This document shows positions 12,772 through 25,085 of a stretch of 64,000 bases of DNA, piece after piece; position 1 is the stretch's first letter; every line of letters starts with the position of its first letter. Source of the DNA: Tubiluchus corallicola. Lineage: Eukaryota; Priapulida; Priapulimorpha; Priapulimorphida; Tubiluchidae. Location: positions 270,001 to 334,000 of the forward strand of contig JAQGDQ010000111.1 of the NCBI GenBank assembly GCA_030141605.1, in the 5' to 3' direction. Below the pieces are notes generated by a model, which worked only from the letters and a program-made list of their open reading frames with translations, was not told where the DNA came from and ran no database searches. The position numbers and the translations under genes were made by a program.

Positions 12772-14233
12772 AATGAGCACTCGGCATGCACAAAGTAATA
12801 TTATAAAACCCACGCGGGAAGCTGACAACGTTAATTGCTCAGTAATCATTCTGTGACCAAACATGATTATTAAATGTTCTTACGCATCTCAAGGGTTTAT
12901 TTCCTCTAATTTAAGAACCGATGTAAATATGATGCTTACGAAAATAGCCCGCATGTGGGCGTGGATGACGCTTACGAGCTATAAATTTAGGTCGCTGATG
13001 ACGTCAGTCTATTATAGCTACGTAATAAGATAAGTGGCTTCATTTAGCTAAGAGATCTATTTACTACGCTCGGATGGCGCGAAGTACCTCAGCGCGCCAA
13101 GCCACTTGATGTAGCTTCAATTATTAAACATTTCGTAACATTCCCTCACGTCAATATAAATAATCTCGACTACTGTTTAATGTATCTAGGCTACAGATGG
13201 GCCCTTTATAGATTGTAATGACCTAGAAATCTTTTCATTAGCATTAACTCTATTAGATCGCTGGCCTGGAAGTGACTATATTTATTTCATTTCCATCGTT
13301 TTCCAGGAAGTTTAATCGATATTGTGAGAAGTTTTATGATTGATGCTAAAAATTCGCTTATGCTTTTCCTAATATAAATATTGATGTCAGCTATTTTCCC
13401 TGTATGACATTTATCGGTTGTAATCGATTAGAACGTTGTGACATTTACACCTGTGCAATTAATGATTGTGCCTGAATCTTGCATGAAGCCTGCGCGAATA
13501 TTATGAACTATTATCAATAATGATATTTGCAACTGAGAAGTCAAGCTTCTACCGATTTCAGTATTTGAAACGTAAAAATGGTTTACGAATCAATAACCTT
13601 TAAAATTTTGCACTATTTACGCCGTGAAAAAGTTCAAATAAAAATTTGTTAGAAAGTTATATATAAAGAAAGTATAAAAAGTTAGAAATGGAAACTTCGA
13701 GAGGTGAATAACGGTTTCATGCATTTTTCACTTTAATGTAATGTACTACATGCGGGAGTGCATTGCTCTGTTTTTGCAATGGATAATATTATAATGCGTT
13801 TTGTATGCTCCACATTTTAATGCATTGTATTACACTTTATTAGTGTAAAGATATTCTGTTGGCTAGGTAAGATTGCATTGCAAAATGAAAATGGCCAGAG
13901 AGTGTGTGCACTGAAGTCAAATAACACTGAGACTGGTTAGTGTACAGATAGGTGACTGCCAGAGTAAATATTCGCTCTGGGTAATTTCCTTCACCATACT
14001 AATTTTGGCTGTTTACCTCGCAGAGGGAAGATCGGTGTTCACATCTCAGCGCGGCTGAGGCATCTTTATTTAAAATCCCACTATCACATTTATTAATTTT
14101 TTTAAATGTAACTGTGAGACTTTGTTTAAAAATGCTTCAGTCTTGGTTATAAAGAATTTCATCTATATGACTGAGCATTTCTGCCGGTTTAGTGATTAAT
14201 TGTGAACCGACCGTGATTCATCATTAACACCAA

Positions 14234-14345
14234 TTGTTCATCATCATCGTCGTCATCATCATCATCACCACCACCGTTGCCAATAACATTAATATCACCA
14301 TCATTGTCGTCATAATCATCATCACAACATCGTCATTATCGTCTC
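14234..14345. repeat. CAT/CGT trinucleotide-rich tract
   Basis: A degenerate run of ATC, GTC and ACC triplets; the open frame across it (Ile/Val/Thr-rich) is a by-product of the repeat. Confidence 0.8.
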
Positions 14346-15583
14346 CACCTTTTGTGTTTAATTCATTTATTATTTATTATCATTCATTGTTTGTCTATTC
14401 TTTTATTATACGTCATAATTAAGGCCTATCCGTGTTCAGCTAATAAGTTTGTTTCCTCTGGTTATGCTCATAGCACTGCAATGTAAACTTTGTCAACAAA
14501 ATATTGTGGTCATTGTTGTTTTGTAATGCTAAATGGATAAATAAATAAAATCAAAAGTCAAATCAGAAGACTTTAATCCTGCTACAACCTACCACATAAT
14601 TCTAATGAGTGTTTTATTCCAACTTACAGTGTCCTGAACTACGTAAAAGCGGCAGATGCTATTTTCTTGGTTCCTGGTTTCACTTATGCAGTACGCTGGC
14701 AACCAGTATTTCAATCCAGAACTGCTTTTAGGTCTAATGTCTCTGCACTTACCGTTATCTTCATATTATTAAGTATACATTACGGATGAGCCCCTATACC
14801 TGGTTTCATATAGGCTAACTACAATACAGTATGGTGTTTCATCTGTTTACATGGCTTCTTTACACATTGAGCGTGTTTGTCTAGCACCAGAAGCCCTGCT
14901 CTTTTAATGGATTTCCTAGTGCTTGCTGCATCTCAGCTGTCCCCGCAACCGCGTGCGATCACGTGACTCTACCAGCGCGTCCTAAATGACATTGCGTCTT
15001 GATTGTAAATCGACATTCTGCTGTGGATAGTCAATGTGGACAATGATATGTATGTAGCTGAAAACTGAATTTATAAAAAGAAGACGTCAGGTGAGTGCTT
15101 CACGTGATAGTTTCACAACTTGGCTTCAGGTATTTACAACTGGAGCTTTTTCTTTCCATGTTCTTATGTTTTTACTCTAATATACACTGCACCTAATTCT
15201 TAGGCTATTCCATTGTTTTTTGTTTTCTTCTCTGACTTTTTTCGTTCTGAGTTTTTCTCATTTTCTGACTGTGCTGACCGCCTTGCCTCTCTTTTACCGC
15301 GTGTTGTATTGTTCCTCAGTTTTGTACTCACTGCTGTGTTTCAAAGGGCATACTTAATAAGTTAATGTTAGTGGAAGGAGAGGAACGTAGCTTATTATCA
15401 AGGCCAACCATCTGATATGCAATGAGCTCAAAAAGTGCTTTTGACTAGTTTACCTTTTCTTTTTATTCTGTCTATTTTAAAATTTCGTCAGTGCGACTAA
15501 AGCACGCGGTTCGAGTTGTTTCGATTATTAATCCACCAAAGGGAAGAGTGCTGTAAAGGGTCATCCACACGATTGTTCAGGAA

Positions 15584-15926
15584 CTGTCATTCTCGAGTTT
15601 GTCAGTGTTCAAGGATCGTGTTACAGGCGCCGAGAATGACAGTGAAATTTTAATGTCATTAAAGTTTGACGATGTCAAGCTGAACTTGATTTATAATAAT
15701 TTCGTTTAGGGCATAGTCCAAGGTTAACACCTTAAGTACCTCAATACTTATTTCCAAAGTGGTCCTGATTATTATTACCTGCACGTTATTTCGATAAACC
15801 CGCGGCAACATTTTTCAAGTCTTTGGTATGACTCGGTCGAGAGTGGAACCCACGACTTCCTGGGTGGTAAGTGAGCACGCTACTATTGAGCTACGCCACC
15901 CGGTACGTGTCGGTCGTCATTCTCGG
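15584..15926 (-). mobile_element. tRNA-derived SINE with short inverted flanks
   Basis: Read on the minus strand, 15825-15905 looks like a tRNA: an A-box-like TAGCTCAATAGTA (15880-15893) and a B-box-like GTGGGTTCCACTCTCG (15838-15853) in tRNA spacing. These are internal RNA polymerase III promoters. CCGAGAATGAC at 15630-15640 and its complement GTCATTCTCGG at 15916-15926 flank about 275 bp, and another copy, CTGTCATTCTCG, lies at 15584-15595. A diverged relative lies at 40100-40180. Confidence 0.6.
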
Positions 15927-16350
15927 AATGAACAGCCAACGATAAAGTGCGATGGTTCTCAACTGGAAGAGTCCATTTGCAGCAGGTGCGTAAACGGCGC
16001 TCTGTCACTAAAAACAGTGAATTATTAGCAAAAAGTCACTGCATAAAATACATTTTGTGTGTGAGTGCAGAAATTACCGTAACAGACTACGTTCCACGGA
16101 ATTGTACATGGGAATGTAAAGGAACTTGCGCTTATACTGCTACGACAATATACTCTTTTATAATTTAGAGGTAGAAATTTGTCCAGTAATCACACATACT
16201 ATGTGTCATCCGAGTGCAATTTAAAAAAAATCATTTGTGCTTCTGCTTTTAATTGCGGGAGTATTTAATAATAAATTCTTGTTTCATTTCTCTGCCGAAG
16301 TTTTTTTTTCTTTGTTATCGCTTTCCGTTTGCCGTTTGGCACTATTTCAG

Positions 16351-16398
16351 ACATGAAGATGTTAAGGAACACACCTTCAATAGATACTTATGCGCAAA
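16351..16398 (+). other. Isolated exon-like segment
   Basis: A long pyrimidine stretch ending TTTCAG (16350) precedes 48 bases that contain ATG at 16353 and a 15-codon open frame (MKMLRNTPSIDTYAQ). A perfect donor, AAA|GTAAGTG, follows at 16399. The signals are good on both sides, but no partner exon is identified in the window. It may be a 5' coding exon of an unseen gene, a cryptic exon or chance. Confidence 0.2.
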
Positions 16399-17837
16399 GT
16401 AAGTGTTTAGTGTTTTGAATGTCATTCTTTTGATGGACCGTATGGACTACGTATTATAGCAGTTATGTATTGTGCTGATTTGTTATGACTTCTATTACCC
16501 TTTTTGTCAAGAACTAAATTGACTCATGTATTCTGATTTTATAATAAAGTTAAAAAATTAAACTGAAAAATGTTCTTTTTTGTTTTTTCTAAAGGGAAAG
16601 TCTCGAAAATTTAGTAGAGTAGCTTGGAAAGAATAAATTTAAGGTTTAGTGTTGCTGTACATCTACATATGATTCTATAGCTGCGATAAAATGAAGACAA
16701 CGACGACGAATTAAAACAACGACAATAATTATTAGCATAATATATACGTGGTTAGACGTCACATAATCGGTTAGTGCATTTATCTGCAAAAAATAACTTA
16801 TTTATTCTAATGACACATAGTTCAATACATCTTAGCCTATATGTGCACAATGTACAGTGGGGAAAAACCAGCTATATAACATTTACTACATCATAACGGG
16901 TTTTCCAAGAGAAATGCTTCTTGAACCTTTTTATGTAGTTCGATCTCGTGAAGTAATTTTCTAGCTAATTGCTGACTTAATGTACGGTAACCTAATGGTT
17001 TCACCTGGTTTTAATAGGCTGAATGCATTTTCTAATACTTTATACAGTAAGAAAGGTTTAGCAGTTTCACTTAACAATGACTAAATCATTTACAAGATTT
17101 AATGTAGTAAAAGGTTGAATAATTGTAGGTTGCGATTTATTAAAGGTTTTTCTGAGCATCCAATTCTGTTTCATAATCAAAAACTTTTCAAAACCTTACA
17201 ACCCATGACGTTCCTTCGCCCACAGGGTGAAGCTGCTGTTTTAGAACCTGTTTCTTTTGTAAAACGCATATAAAAAAATTAGCCAATTAAAATGAATCTG
17301 CTTATATTTTTAATCTATATATCTGCCTGCTATATTATGTTAATTAATTTCCAAATACAGCAAGAATTCGTAGCTGTATGTTTCATTGTCCTCTGTCGCA
17401 GATCGCTTCAAAGTTCATCTATATCCTTCTAAAAAGACTTGTTTCAAGTTGAACAAAGGCGGCTTACGGTTTATAAATGGTTAAATAGAAATGTTGGACC
17501 ACCTGCGTGGCTTTTGCAATGATATTACATTCCGAGTTCATCGAAATTTTCAAATGTCATTTTCAAATGTAAGGGCAAATCAAGTCTCCTGAGCACGTAT
17601 AGAGTCTTAAAAATCAATTTTCACTTCCCGCGACTTCCATGAACGGTTGGCAAAAATCACTTTTGTTTCCGTTAAATTTTGTTTGTTTTATCGCTTCGCC
17701 AATTCATTTCAGTTATTTGCACACGTAGTAATACAGTTTATAATTACATAAAAATATAAATTTGACAAGTGTAATAAAATATTTTTGTAGGATGACACAA
17801 TTCTTATAACTGATAGTTAGAAAGATAACATAATTGT

Positions 17838-17888
17838 AGAATGTTCTAGAAAGACTCGTCTGGAATGTTCCCTGGCACCCTATATAAG
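17838..17888 (+). promoter_or_regulatory. Heat-shock elements plus TATA box
   Basis: AGAATGTTCTAGAAA at 17838-17852 contains three perfect alternating GAA/TTC pentamers, the binding pattern of heat-shock factor trimers. A second pair, GGAATGTTCC, lies at 17862-17871, and TATATAAG follows at 17881-17888. The spacing is that of a compact heat-inducible promoter with a start expected near 17912. Downstream there is no ORF with recognisable content, but AATAAA occurs at 18048. It could drive a short non-coding RNA or belong to a solo LTR. Confidence 0.6.
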
Positions 17889-18047
17889 GCGAAGCTGAGA
17901 GACACATGCTGATTCGCACGGACACCACACTTACACATTCTCTTGTATACCTGTATTTTCTGATACACTCAAACACTTTCCAGATTTTCACGTTTAGTGT
18001 AATCATTTCACGTTCCTTCATACTTTTGTGTTGTAGAATTCTCGCTT

Positions 18048-18053
18048 AATAAA
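18048..18053 (+). terminator. Polyadenylation signal after the heat-shock-type promoter
   Basis: AATAAA about 136 bp beyond the expected transcription start, followed by a GT-rich stretch (gtgttttctggttttc). Together with the promoter it outlines a unit of about 150-200 nt. Confidence 0.35.
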
Positions 18054-18099
18054 CTAGTTTAATTTGACGAAGTGTTTTCTGGTTTTCTCTACGAGCCTT

Positions 18100-20100
18100 C
18101 CGAGAGAAACAAAACAACAATAATGACATGACAATTTACAAAAATTATAATACTCTTTTTTACATTTCACTGATACTGAGGTAGCAGCCACTACTTTTTG
18201 GTGTCTCACAGAGAACGTTTTCGGTATTATCGGTATATATATATGGCAATGAAAAATAAAATGTAGTTCATCTTATTCGTCTTCACCTTGATCGCTTTTA
18301 TCATAGAGTTATTTTCAGTTAAGGAGGTTGTGGTAGGACAAGAATCTAGTTTACTATCAAGGATAAACTGCTGAGAATAGGTATAGAATAGGCAGGGGTT
18401 TGGCAGTTTACGTACGCCTCACATGTGCCACTCGGCGAGCTTTTCCCTTCCGTCGTTAAAAATATTTGTAAAAAACATTGAGTAGTGAATACAATGCTCG
18501 ATACTGTTATGTATGTTCGAAATCAATGGGCTGTAGTTGCAGTCTTGAGTTTACTATATTTAAAATCTCGATTAAACAAGGTTGTTTCCCAGTTCTCACT
18601 CAAGTTCAGTATTTGGCAAGACGTCTTCTTAACTGTCTTTGAGAGTGGCCTTCAAACCCTTACCCTGATTTTATGACAAACTTAATAGTCAACACTTTGC
18701 CGTTGCTTGTTTAAGACAAAGTTTCTCAAATGGACAACCAATATTTTTTCCTGAAAAGGGAAAGCTGTTGCTTCTCAAACTTCTCAAATAGGACAATAAA
18801 TTTTTCGCATTAAACATGAACGGCGATTGTTTTTCGTAGAAAGACATAGTTATCTGGAACAGTTAGGATTGTATTGGTAGAGAGAGACACACTGTTTCTT
18901 CTTCAAGCATTACTTCTTTTTATATAACTGTTACTTACCACTTTAGGTTATATACACATATTTTTGAAAGAAACAGTCATCACTTCTCATTTAAGGAAAC
19001 AATCACATCACTGTTGTTCTTCAAAGGAACTGATCCCTATTTTCCTTAAAGGGAACAGTCGCATTACCTGTGTTAAGAGGTCTCTATTTCCTGCCAAACG
19101 GAACAGTGAATAATTCCTGAAAGGAGTCTGTGATTTCATTTTTGAGGGCACTTCCAAGAGTGCTTCACTTGCTGTTTGAAAGATTGGCAGGTCTAAGGGA
19201 TCTACCTTTTATTTCAATCTTTACCAAATGTTTCAAGCGCTGTGTTGGGAAAATGACGTGTACCCAACTACCAACACTTAATGTGTTGTTTTTGTTTAGC
19301 TTGTTCCAGGTAGTGAGCTAGTCATACTAAGTACAACATACAGTCTAAACTTCCTGTCTCGGCACTGTCCATGTTGTCAAGAGCTTACAGAATCAACACA
19401 TTCAGCACATTTGAGTCGTATTTACGTTTCGTCGTCTGAGTCACTTGACTATTAAACAGGCAGTTTGGAAAACTACCTACATATCTGGTAAGTTGGCTAC
19501 CGTTTTTTCACTTTCTTTCTTTGTTTGTTTTTTTGCTGTATAGCTGTTGCATATGGAAGTTTTAAATATTGAATTAATACAGCATATTTCTGCAGCACTG
19601 TTTCTTCTGGAACACCATTTAGTATATATATGTGTTGTACATTAAATTTTCCAGGTTAAAGTATGATGAATTTTCGTATAGTTTAAAGATGGTACACGTA
19701 TGTAGGACTTGTATATATATGAAAAATATGAAAAGCGTTCATCTGCAGCATTTGTGCTCGTAAATAAGCTTTTTGCCTAAGAAAGAGCACTAGGTTGAGG
19801 ATCAGTTCAAATTAAACCTGCCTGTTCTTTGAAAGGCAGTATATAGCTTATTGGTTTTGCAAGACCAATGCAAACACGTAGATTTAAGTGTTCTGCAAAC
19901 CCGCATTCTAATTAAGCGCAAGTATACTCCTTTTGCCCTTGAAATAATTAATATTTATTGACTTCATCCTTTTTCATAATCAATGAACGAAGTTCTGCTA
20001 GATACAGCTGCCATTGCTGATCATTTGTTTGCATTATTCTTATTATCGACTTTCAGCTGTCAGTTACCCTTACCTTTCTTACCCTTTTCGAAAAGAATCA
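18100..20100. other. Non-coding stretch
   Basis: No gene seen. Between about 18715 and 19115 a loosely repeated motif of the AAAGGAACAGTCATCAC kind recurs several times, possibly a very old tandem repeat. Confidence 0.4.
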
Positions 20101-20104
20101 TTAT

Positions 20105-20290
20105 CTATTGTTTTTGCCTTCCCTTCCCCCCTCTCTCCCCCTTTCTCTCTCTATCTCTGTCTCTCTCTCTCTCTCTCTATCTGTCTGTCTGTCACTCTTG
20201 CCCGCCTCCTGTCTGTCTCTCACTCTTGCCCTCTTCTCTACCGCCCTCCCGCCTCCTCCCTCCCTCTCTCTCCTCCCTCTCTGTTCCTCT
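20105..20290. repeat. Polypyrimidine (CT-rich) tract 1
   Basis: Almost pure C/T on the + strand with (CT)n and CTGT interruptions and a duplicated CACTCTTGCC motif. Ser/Leu-rich open frames over it are artefacts of the tract. Confidence 0.9.
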
Positions 20291-21264
20291 GACTATCACT
20301 CACTCACTAATTCTCAGTCATACAACAGGGCTTCTTATGCAGAGCTCGTTGGGGTTTCATTTTCCCATCACTACTTTTATTGTCTTTCTCCCAGCTTTGC
20401 AATTAATCAGCATCCAGAATGCCCGTAAATTATCATTAACTCTGCCGTCTGATGGCAACCTTACCCACTTTGCTAACAAAGTAATCCCGTTGCAACGTCT
20501 ATTAGTCATTTATGAGTCTTGATAAGTATAGTGCTCACTTAACCTTCTTTGCTTTTGTGTGGGTGATTGTTTGCAGTTATTGTTACCGACTTTTCACAAA
20601 GGTTGAAATGTACTGGGTCTCTCAAAAGTCAATGTACATTTTGCGGTTTTTAACAAACTAGCTGTAAAAGAAAGTATTTTAAAACAGCCACAGGTTAATA
20701 ATAATAATAATGGTGACCCAATTAAAGCTTAAATACCAATAGCATTCTTACACTGCTTTTGATTTCTGGCAGAGCTTGCCAAATTGGAGGAAAATTTGAA
20801 AAGAAAAACATGCTTCGGTATGTATATTGTGTTGTTATATTGTCTTTTGAGACACCTGATTCCAGTTCCAGTTTAATTTGTGCACTCAGAGGACTCGGGT
20901 GGGAGACGAATCACCCATCTTTCGATGTAAATCAACTGCAAGAAGACAAAAGTTACTGTTTAAAATTTTAAATTCCGGTGGTAACTACTGTGCCTTGTGT
21001 GCTGTAATTATATGTTGCTGCGTTTACTTGCTAAGTTCTGTGTCGGTTTTCACACTAGTTTTCTTTTAAAAGATGCGCATTCCAAATGCTGAAATTTAAT
21101 TGAACGTGAAAGACTAGTGTTGATTTGATTACATTTTTTAACCTAGGGCTTTTTCTTTTGTACCTATAGGGGAAATGAATTACTATATTTTTCATGCGGA
21201 ATGTGCCGCAGTACTCCCATAAGAATGTCTGAGATCAGCAAAATGTGGGCTGAAGAATTTGTAC

Positions 21265-21446
21265 TGAAGATTTTCTCTCTTTCTTTGTCTCTTTCTCTCT
21301 GTCTCTCTTCCCTTCTCCCTCCCATCTTCCCTTCTGTTTTTCTTCTGCATCGCATCCACGACCATCAATATTTATCACCTGCGCTCTATTCTCTCCCCCC
21401 TGTCTTTCTCTCTCTCTCTCCCTGTCTTTCTCTCTCTCTCCCCCCC

Positions 21447-21502
<56 letters not shown>

Positions 21503-21640
21503 TTTTTTCTCTCTCTCTTCTAACTGTCATCCTATATTTATTTCTTCAATCGTTATTTTTCTCCTTTTCTCCTTCTCGTTCTCTCCCCATTTCTTTTCCT
21601 GTCCTTCTCTTTTTCTTCTGAACCGCGCCGACAACACTAT
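21265..21640. repeat. Polypyrimidine (CT)n tract 2
   Basis: Two (CT)n blocks with poly-C and poly-T interruptions, again with the pyrimidine strand on top. A similar short phrase, TTTATCACCTGC, occurs within and after the tract. Confidence 0.9.
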
Positions 21641-22436
21641 TTATCACCTGCTGCTCCAGCCTACTCACATCTTCTCACATTTCGGAAGAAACCTTTTAAA
21701 CCTTGTATTGCCTCTATAACACGCTCGCCTTTACATTTACTCAGCCTACACCCACATTCCCATTTCCTTTATATTAGCCCTATTACAAACGCCTACAATA
21801 ATAATGTATCCCATACATTACTGCCTTTGCAATATGCAAAAAATTGCCCTGGAGAAAAGAATACGTATTTGTTCTGATTACGTATGTATGTATATATGCT
21901 TTCAGAAATAAAACGCTGGCTGGTTTGGCTTCGTTGATAACAATGCAGGTGCAAGCGCACATAAGAGTTGCATTCATATAAACTTACAGAAGAAATGAAG
22001 ACCGTTTTCTTGGGTGCAGAATAGCGCTCCCACGTAGATACGGAAAGAAAAACGGAATAGCCACACAAATCCTGTTTTGATGTTGCCCGTAAATCCTGAT
22101 CTTGATATTTTTTGCAGTTTTCGTTTAACTTTGTTTTTCTCTGCCTTCTTGTGTTCCTTATCTTTCTTCTGCTTGTATTTTTCGTCTTTTTGCAGTTACC
22201 TCTTAGATTCAGTTAGCTCTAATATTACTCTGTCTCCTATTCCGTTTTGTTTTCTTTCTCTTTTTTCACATTCTGCTTTTAATTGTTTGACTTTTCTTCC
22301 GTCTCGTTAACTGCTTCTTTTTTATTTTGTATTCATTAGACGACGTCAGCGTTGGTTGCTGTTTCTTTTCGCATAACGAATCAGAATCAAAAGTGATGCA
22401 GCTAATCAGAAGTGATGCAGCAAACTTGATCCACTT

Positions 22437-23830
22437 GTGCTGTGTGATCATAATAAGCATCTGTCCGTTTGTGTTGCATGAACATAATAAGCATCTGTCC
22501 GTTTGTGCTACATGAACATAATAAGCATCTGTCCGTTTGTGCTGTGTGAACATAATGAGCATCTGTCTGTTTGTGCTGCGTGAACATAATGAGCATCTGT
22601 CCGTTTGTGCTGTGTGAACATAATAAGCATCTGTCCGTTTGTGTTGCATGAACATAATAAGCATCTGTCCGTTTGTGCTGTGTGAACATAATGAGCATCT
22701 GTCCGTTTGTGCTGTGTGAACATAATGAGCATCTGTCCGTTTGTGCTGTGTGAACATAATAAGCATCTGTCCGTTTGTGCTGCATGAACATAATAAGCAT
22801 CTGTCCGTTTGTGCTGTGTGAACATAATGAGCATCTGTCCGTTTGTGTTGCATGAACATAATAAGCATCTGTCCATTTGTGTTGCATGAACATAATAAGC
22901 ATCTGTCCGTTTGTGCTGCATGAACATAATAAGCATCTGTCCGTTTGTGCTGTGTGGACATAATGAGCATCTGTCCGTTTGTGCTGTGTGAACATAATGA
23001 GCATCTGTCCGTTTGTGCTGTGTGAACATAATAAGCATCTGTCCGTTTGTGCTGCATGAACATAATAAGCATCTGTCCGTTTGTGCTGTGTGAACATAAC
23101 GAGCATCTGTCTGTTTATGCTGCGTGAACATAATAAGCATCTGCCTGTTTGTGCTGCATGAACTTAATAAGCATCTGTCCGTTTGTGCTGCATGAACATA
23201 ATAAGCATCTGTCCGTTTGTGCTGCATGAACATAATAAGCATCTGTCCGTTTGTGCTGCATGAACATAATAACTATCTGTCTGTTTGTGCTGCATGAACA
23301 TAATAAGCATCTGTCCGTATGTGCTGTGTGAACGTAATAAGCATCTGTCCGTTTGTGCTGCATGAACATAATGAGCATCTGTCCGTTTTTGCTGCATGAA
23401 CATAATAAGTATCTGTCTGTTTGTGCTGCGTGAACATAATAAGCATCTGTCCGTTTTTGCTGCATGAACATAATAAGCATCTGTCCGTTTTTGCTGCATG
23501 AACATAATAAGCATCTGTCCGTTTTTGCTGCATGAACATAATAAGCATCTGTCCGTTTTTGCTGCATGAACATAATAAGCATCTGTCCGTTTTTGCTGCA
23601 TGAACATAATAAGCATCTGTCCGTTTTTGCTGCATGAACATAATAAGCATCTGTCCGTTTTTGCTGCATGAACATAATAAGCATCTGTCCGTTTTTGCTG
23701 CATGAACATAATAAGCATCTGTCCGTTTTTGCTGTATGAACATAATAAGCATCTGTCCGTTTTTGCTGCATGAACATAATAAGCATCTGTCCGTTTTTGC
23801 TGTATGAACATAATAAGCATCTGTTCGTTT
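22437..23830. repeat. 34-bp minisatellite, about 41 copies
   Basis: The unit is CATAATAAGCATCTGTCC plus GTTTGTGCTGCATGAA, 34 bp. The left two-thirds mixes variants (TGTGTG/TGCATG, ATAATGAG/ATAATAAG). The right third, about 23380-23824, is nearly uniform and has GTTTTTGC in place of GTTTGTGC. Because 34 is not a multiple of 3 and the minus strand of the unit has no stop in any frame, all three minus frames read through as a 34-residue repeat. No start context, splice site or domain supports translation. Confidence 0.95.
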
Positions 23831-23989
23831 TCTGTATCATCCTTCTGGAAGATGAGTCTGTTTTATAACTTGCTTTTTGCAATCAACTCTTCTTCAGCCA
23901 GCAGAGCGAGGCATTCCTCCCCTCTTTTCATTATTTGTTTGTTTCTTTCTTTCTTTTTTCTTTTTTATTTTTTCCTTCTGCGTTCGTTG

Positions 23990-24065
23990 TTTCATTTTCC
24001 TTCGTGTTTTTCTTTCTTTCTCTCTCTCTCTCTCTCTTTCTCTTTCTCATTCTCTTTTTCGTCCA
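23990..24065. repeat. Short CT-rich tract
   Basis: TTTC and (CT)n run immediately after the 34-bp array, pyrimidines on the + strand. Confidence 0.85.
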
Positions 24066-24469
24066 CGTCGCGTTTTGTGTTCTGTACTGAACATTAACTA
24101 ATCATTTAAATAATTAGTTATTTTTTCCTTTAATACTGACCTGCGTTTCTTTTGTTTTGTATAGGAAGGGCTGAAAGTTAATTATTAGACTGTAGAAATC
24201 ACAGAGAGGCAATTAACACCCTGTTACATCTCACTCCCCCTTTCTGTCGGCTCATCAAAGGCTTGCCTGATTGGGAAGCTGGCAGCAGCCTGCCACTTAT
24301 CGCTGTTATAACAGATAAAGAATAGAGGCCGAATAGCTTTGGTGCATCAACAGACTTGTAACCATTATAACAATGACGCCTGATCAGTTGCTATTCATCA
24401 ATTAAGGAGTAATATAAAAAAGCCTAATGCAGTGCATTTCTTTTGCTTTTACTTTTTGCCTTTTTTGCC

Positions 24470-24525
24470 CCTCTCGCTCTGTCTCTCTTTCTTTCCCTCT
24501 CCCTCCCTCACACACACTCTCTCTT

Positions 24526-24570
<45 letters not shown>

Positions 24571-24722
24571 CCATTTCTCTTTTTCTTCTCTCTGCATCTT
24601 TCCGTTCCTTCTTTCTGTCACTCACACTTACACAAACATGTGCACCCATGTCCAGACACAAACACGCTTTCTCTTTCTTTTTTCCACTCTTCCACCCGCC
24701 TCTCTCTCTCTCTCTTCCCTCC

Positions 24723-24795
<73 letters not shown>

Positions 24796-25085
24796 TCACT
24801 GTCCATTTCTCTTTTTCCCCCTCTCTCTTCCCTCCCTCACTCTCTCTTTCTCTCTCTCTCTCTCTGTCCATTTCTCTTTTTCCCCCTCTCTGCATTTTTC
24901 TTTCCGTTCCTTTCTTCTATCTTTCACTCACACCTGCACACACATGTGCATCCATGTCCAGTTTTTATCCACTCTTTCTTTCTTTTTTCTTACTTACTCC
25001 TTCCATCCGTGCCTCTCTCTCTCTCTCTTTCCTATATTCTCTCTATATATATAGCTCTCTTTCTTTCTGCCTTTCTCTCTTATTA
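24470..25085. repeat. Polypyrimidine tract 3 with higher-order duplication
   Basis: (CT)n blocks alternate with a roughly 95-bp segment present twice, at about 24571-24663 and 24865-24960. Each begins CCATTTCTCTTTTTC and carries CACATGTGCAYCCATGTCCAG near its end. An intermediate partial copy lies at about 24799. The result is a higher-order repeat of about 300 bp. Confidence 0.85.

Larger units (their letters stand above)
10413..15580. other. Long non-coding stretch
   Basis: I find no supported gene on either strand. The contents I can name are a short TIR element at 12619-12771, a GAY/CAT trinucleotide patch at 14234-14345, a small (TGAC)n run near 11575 and (ATA)n near 10680. The open frames here are short and have no recognisable domains. 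Confidence 0.5.

Noticed and set aside
22437-23830. CRISPR-like array
   Set aside because: The repeats are contiguous with no unique spacers and the genome is eukaryotic.
22266-23882. Six long minus-strand frames (159-268 codons) with MLIMFMQHKRTDAYYVH repeats
   Set aside because: They are the three frames of one 34-bp minisatellite; no splice signals, domain or codon bias.
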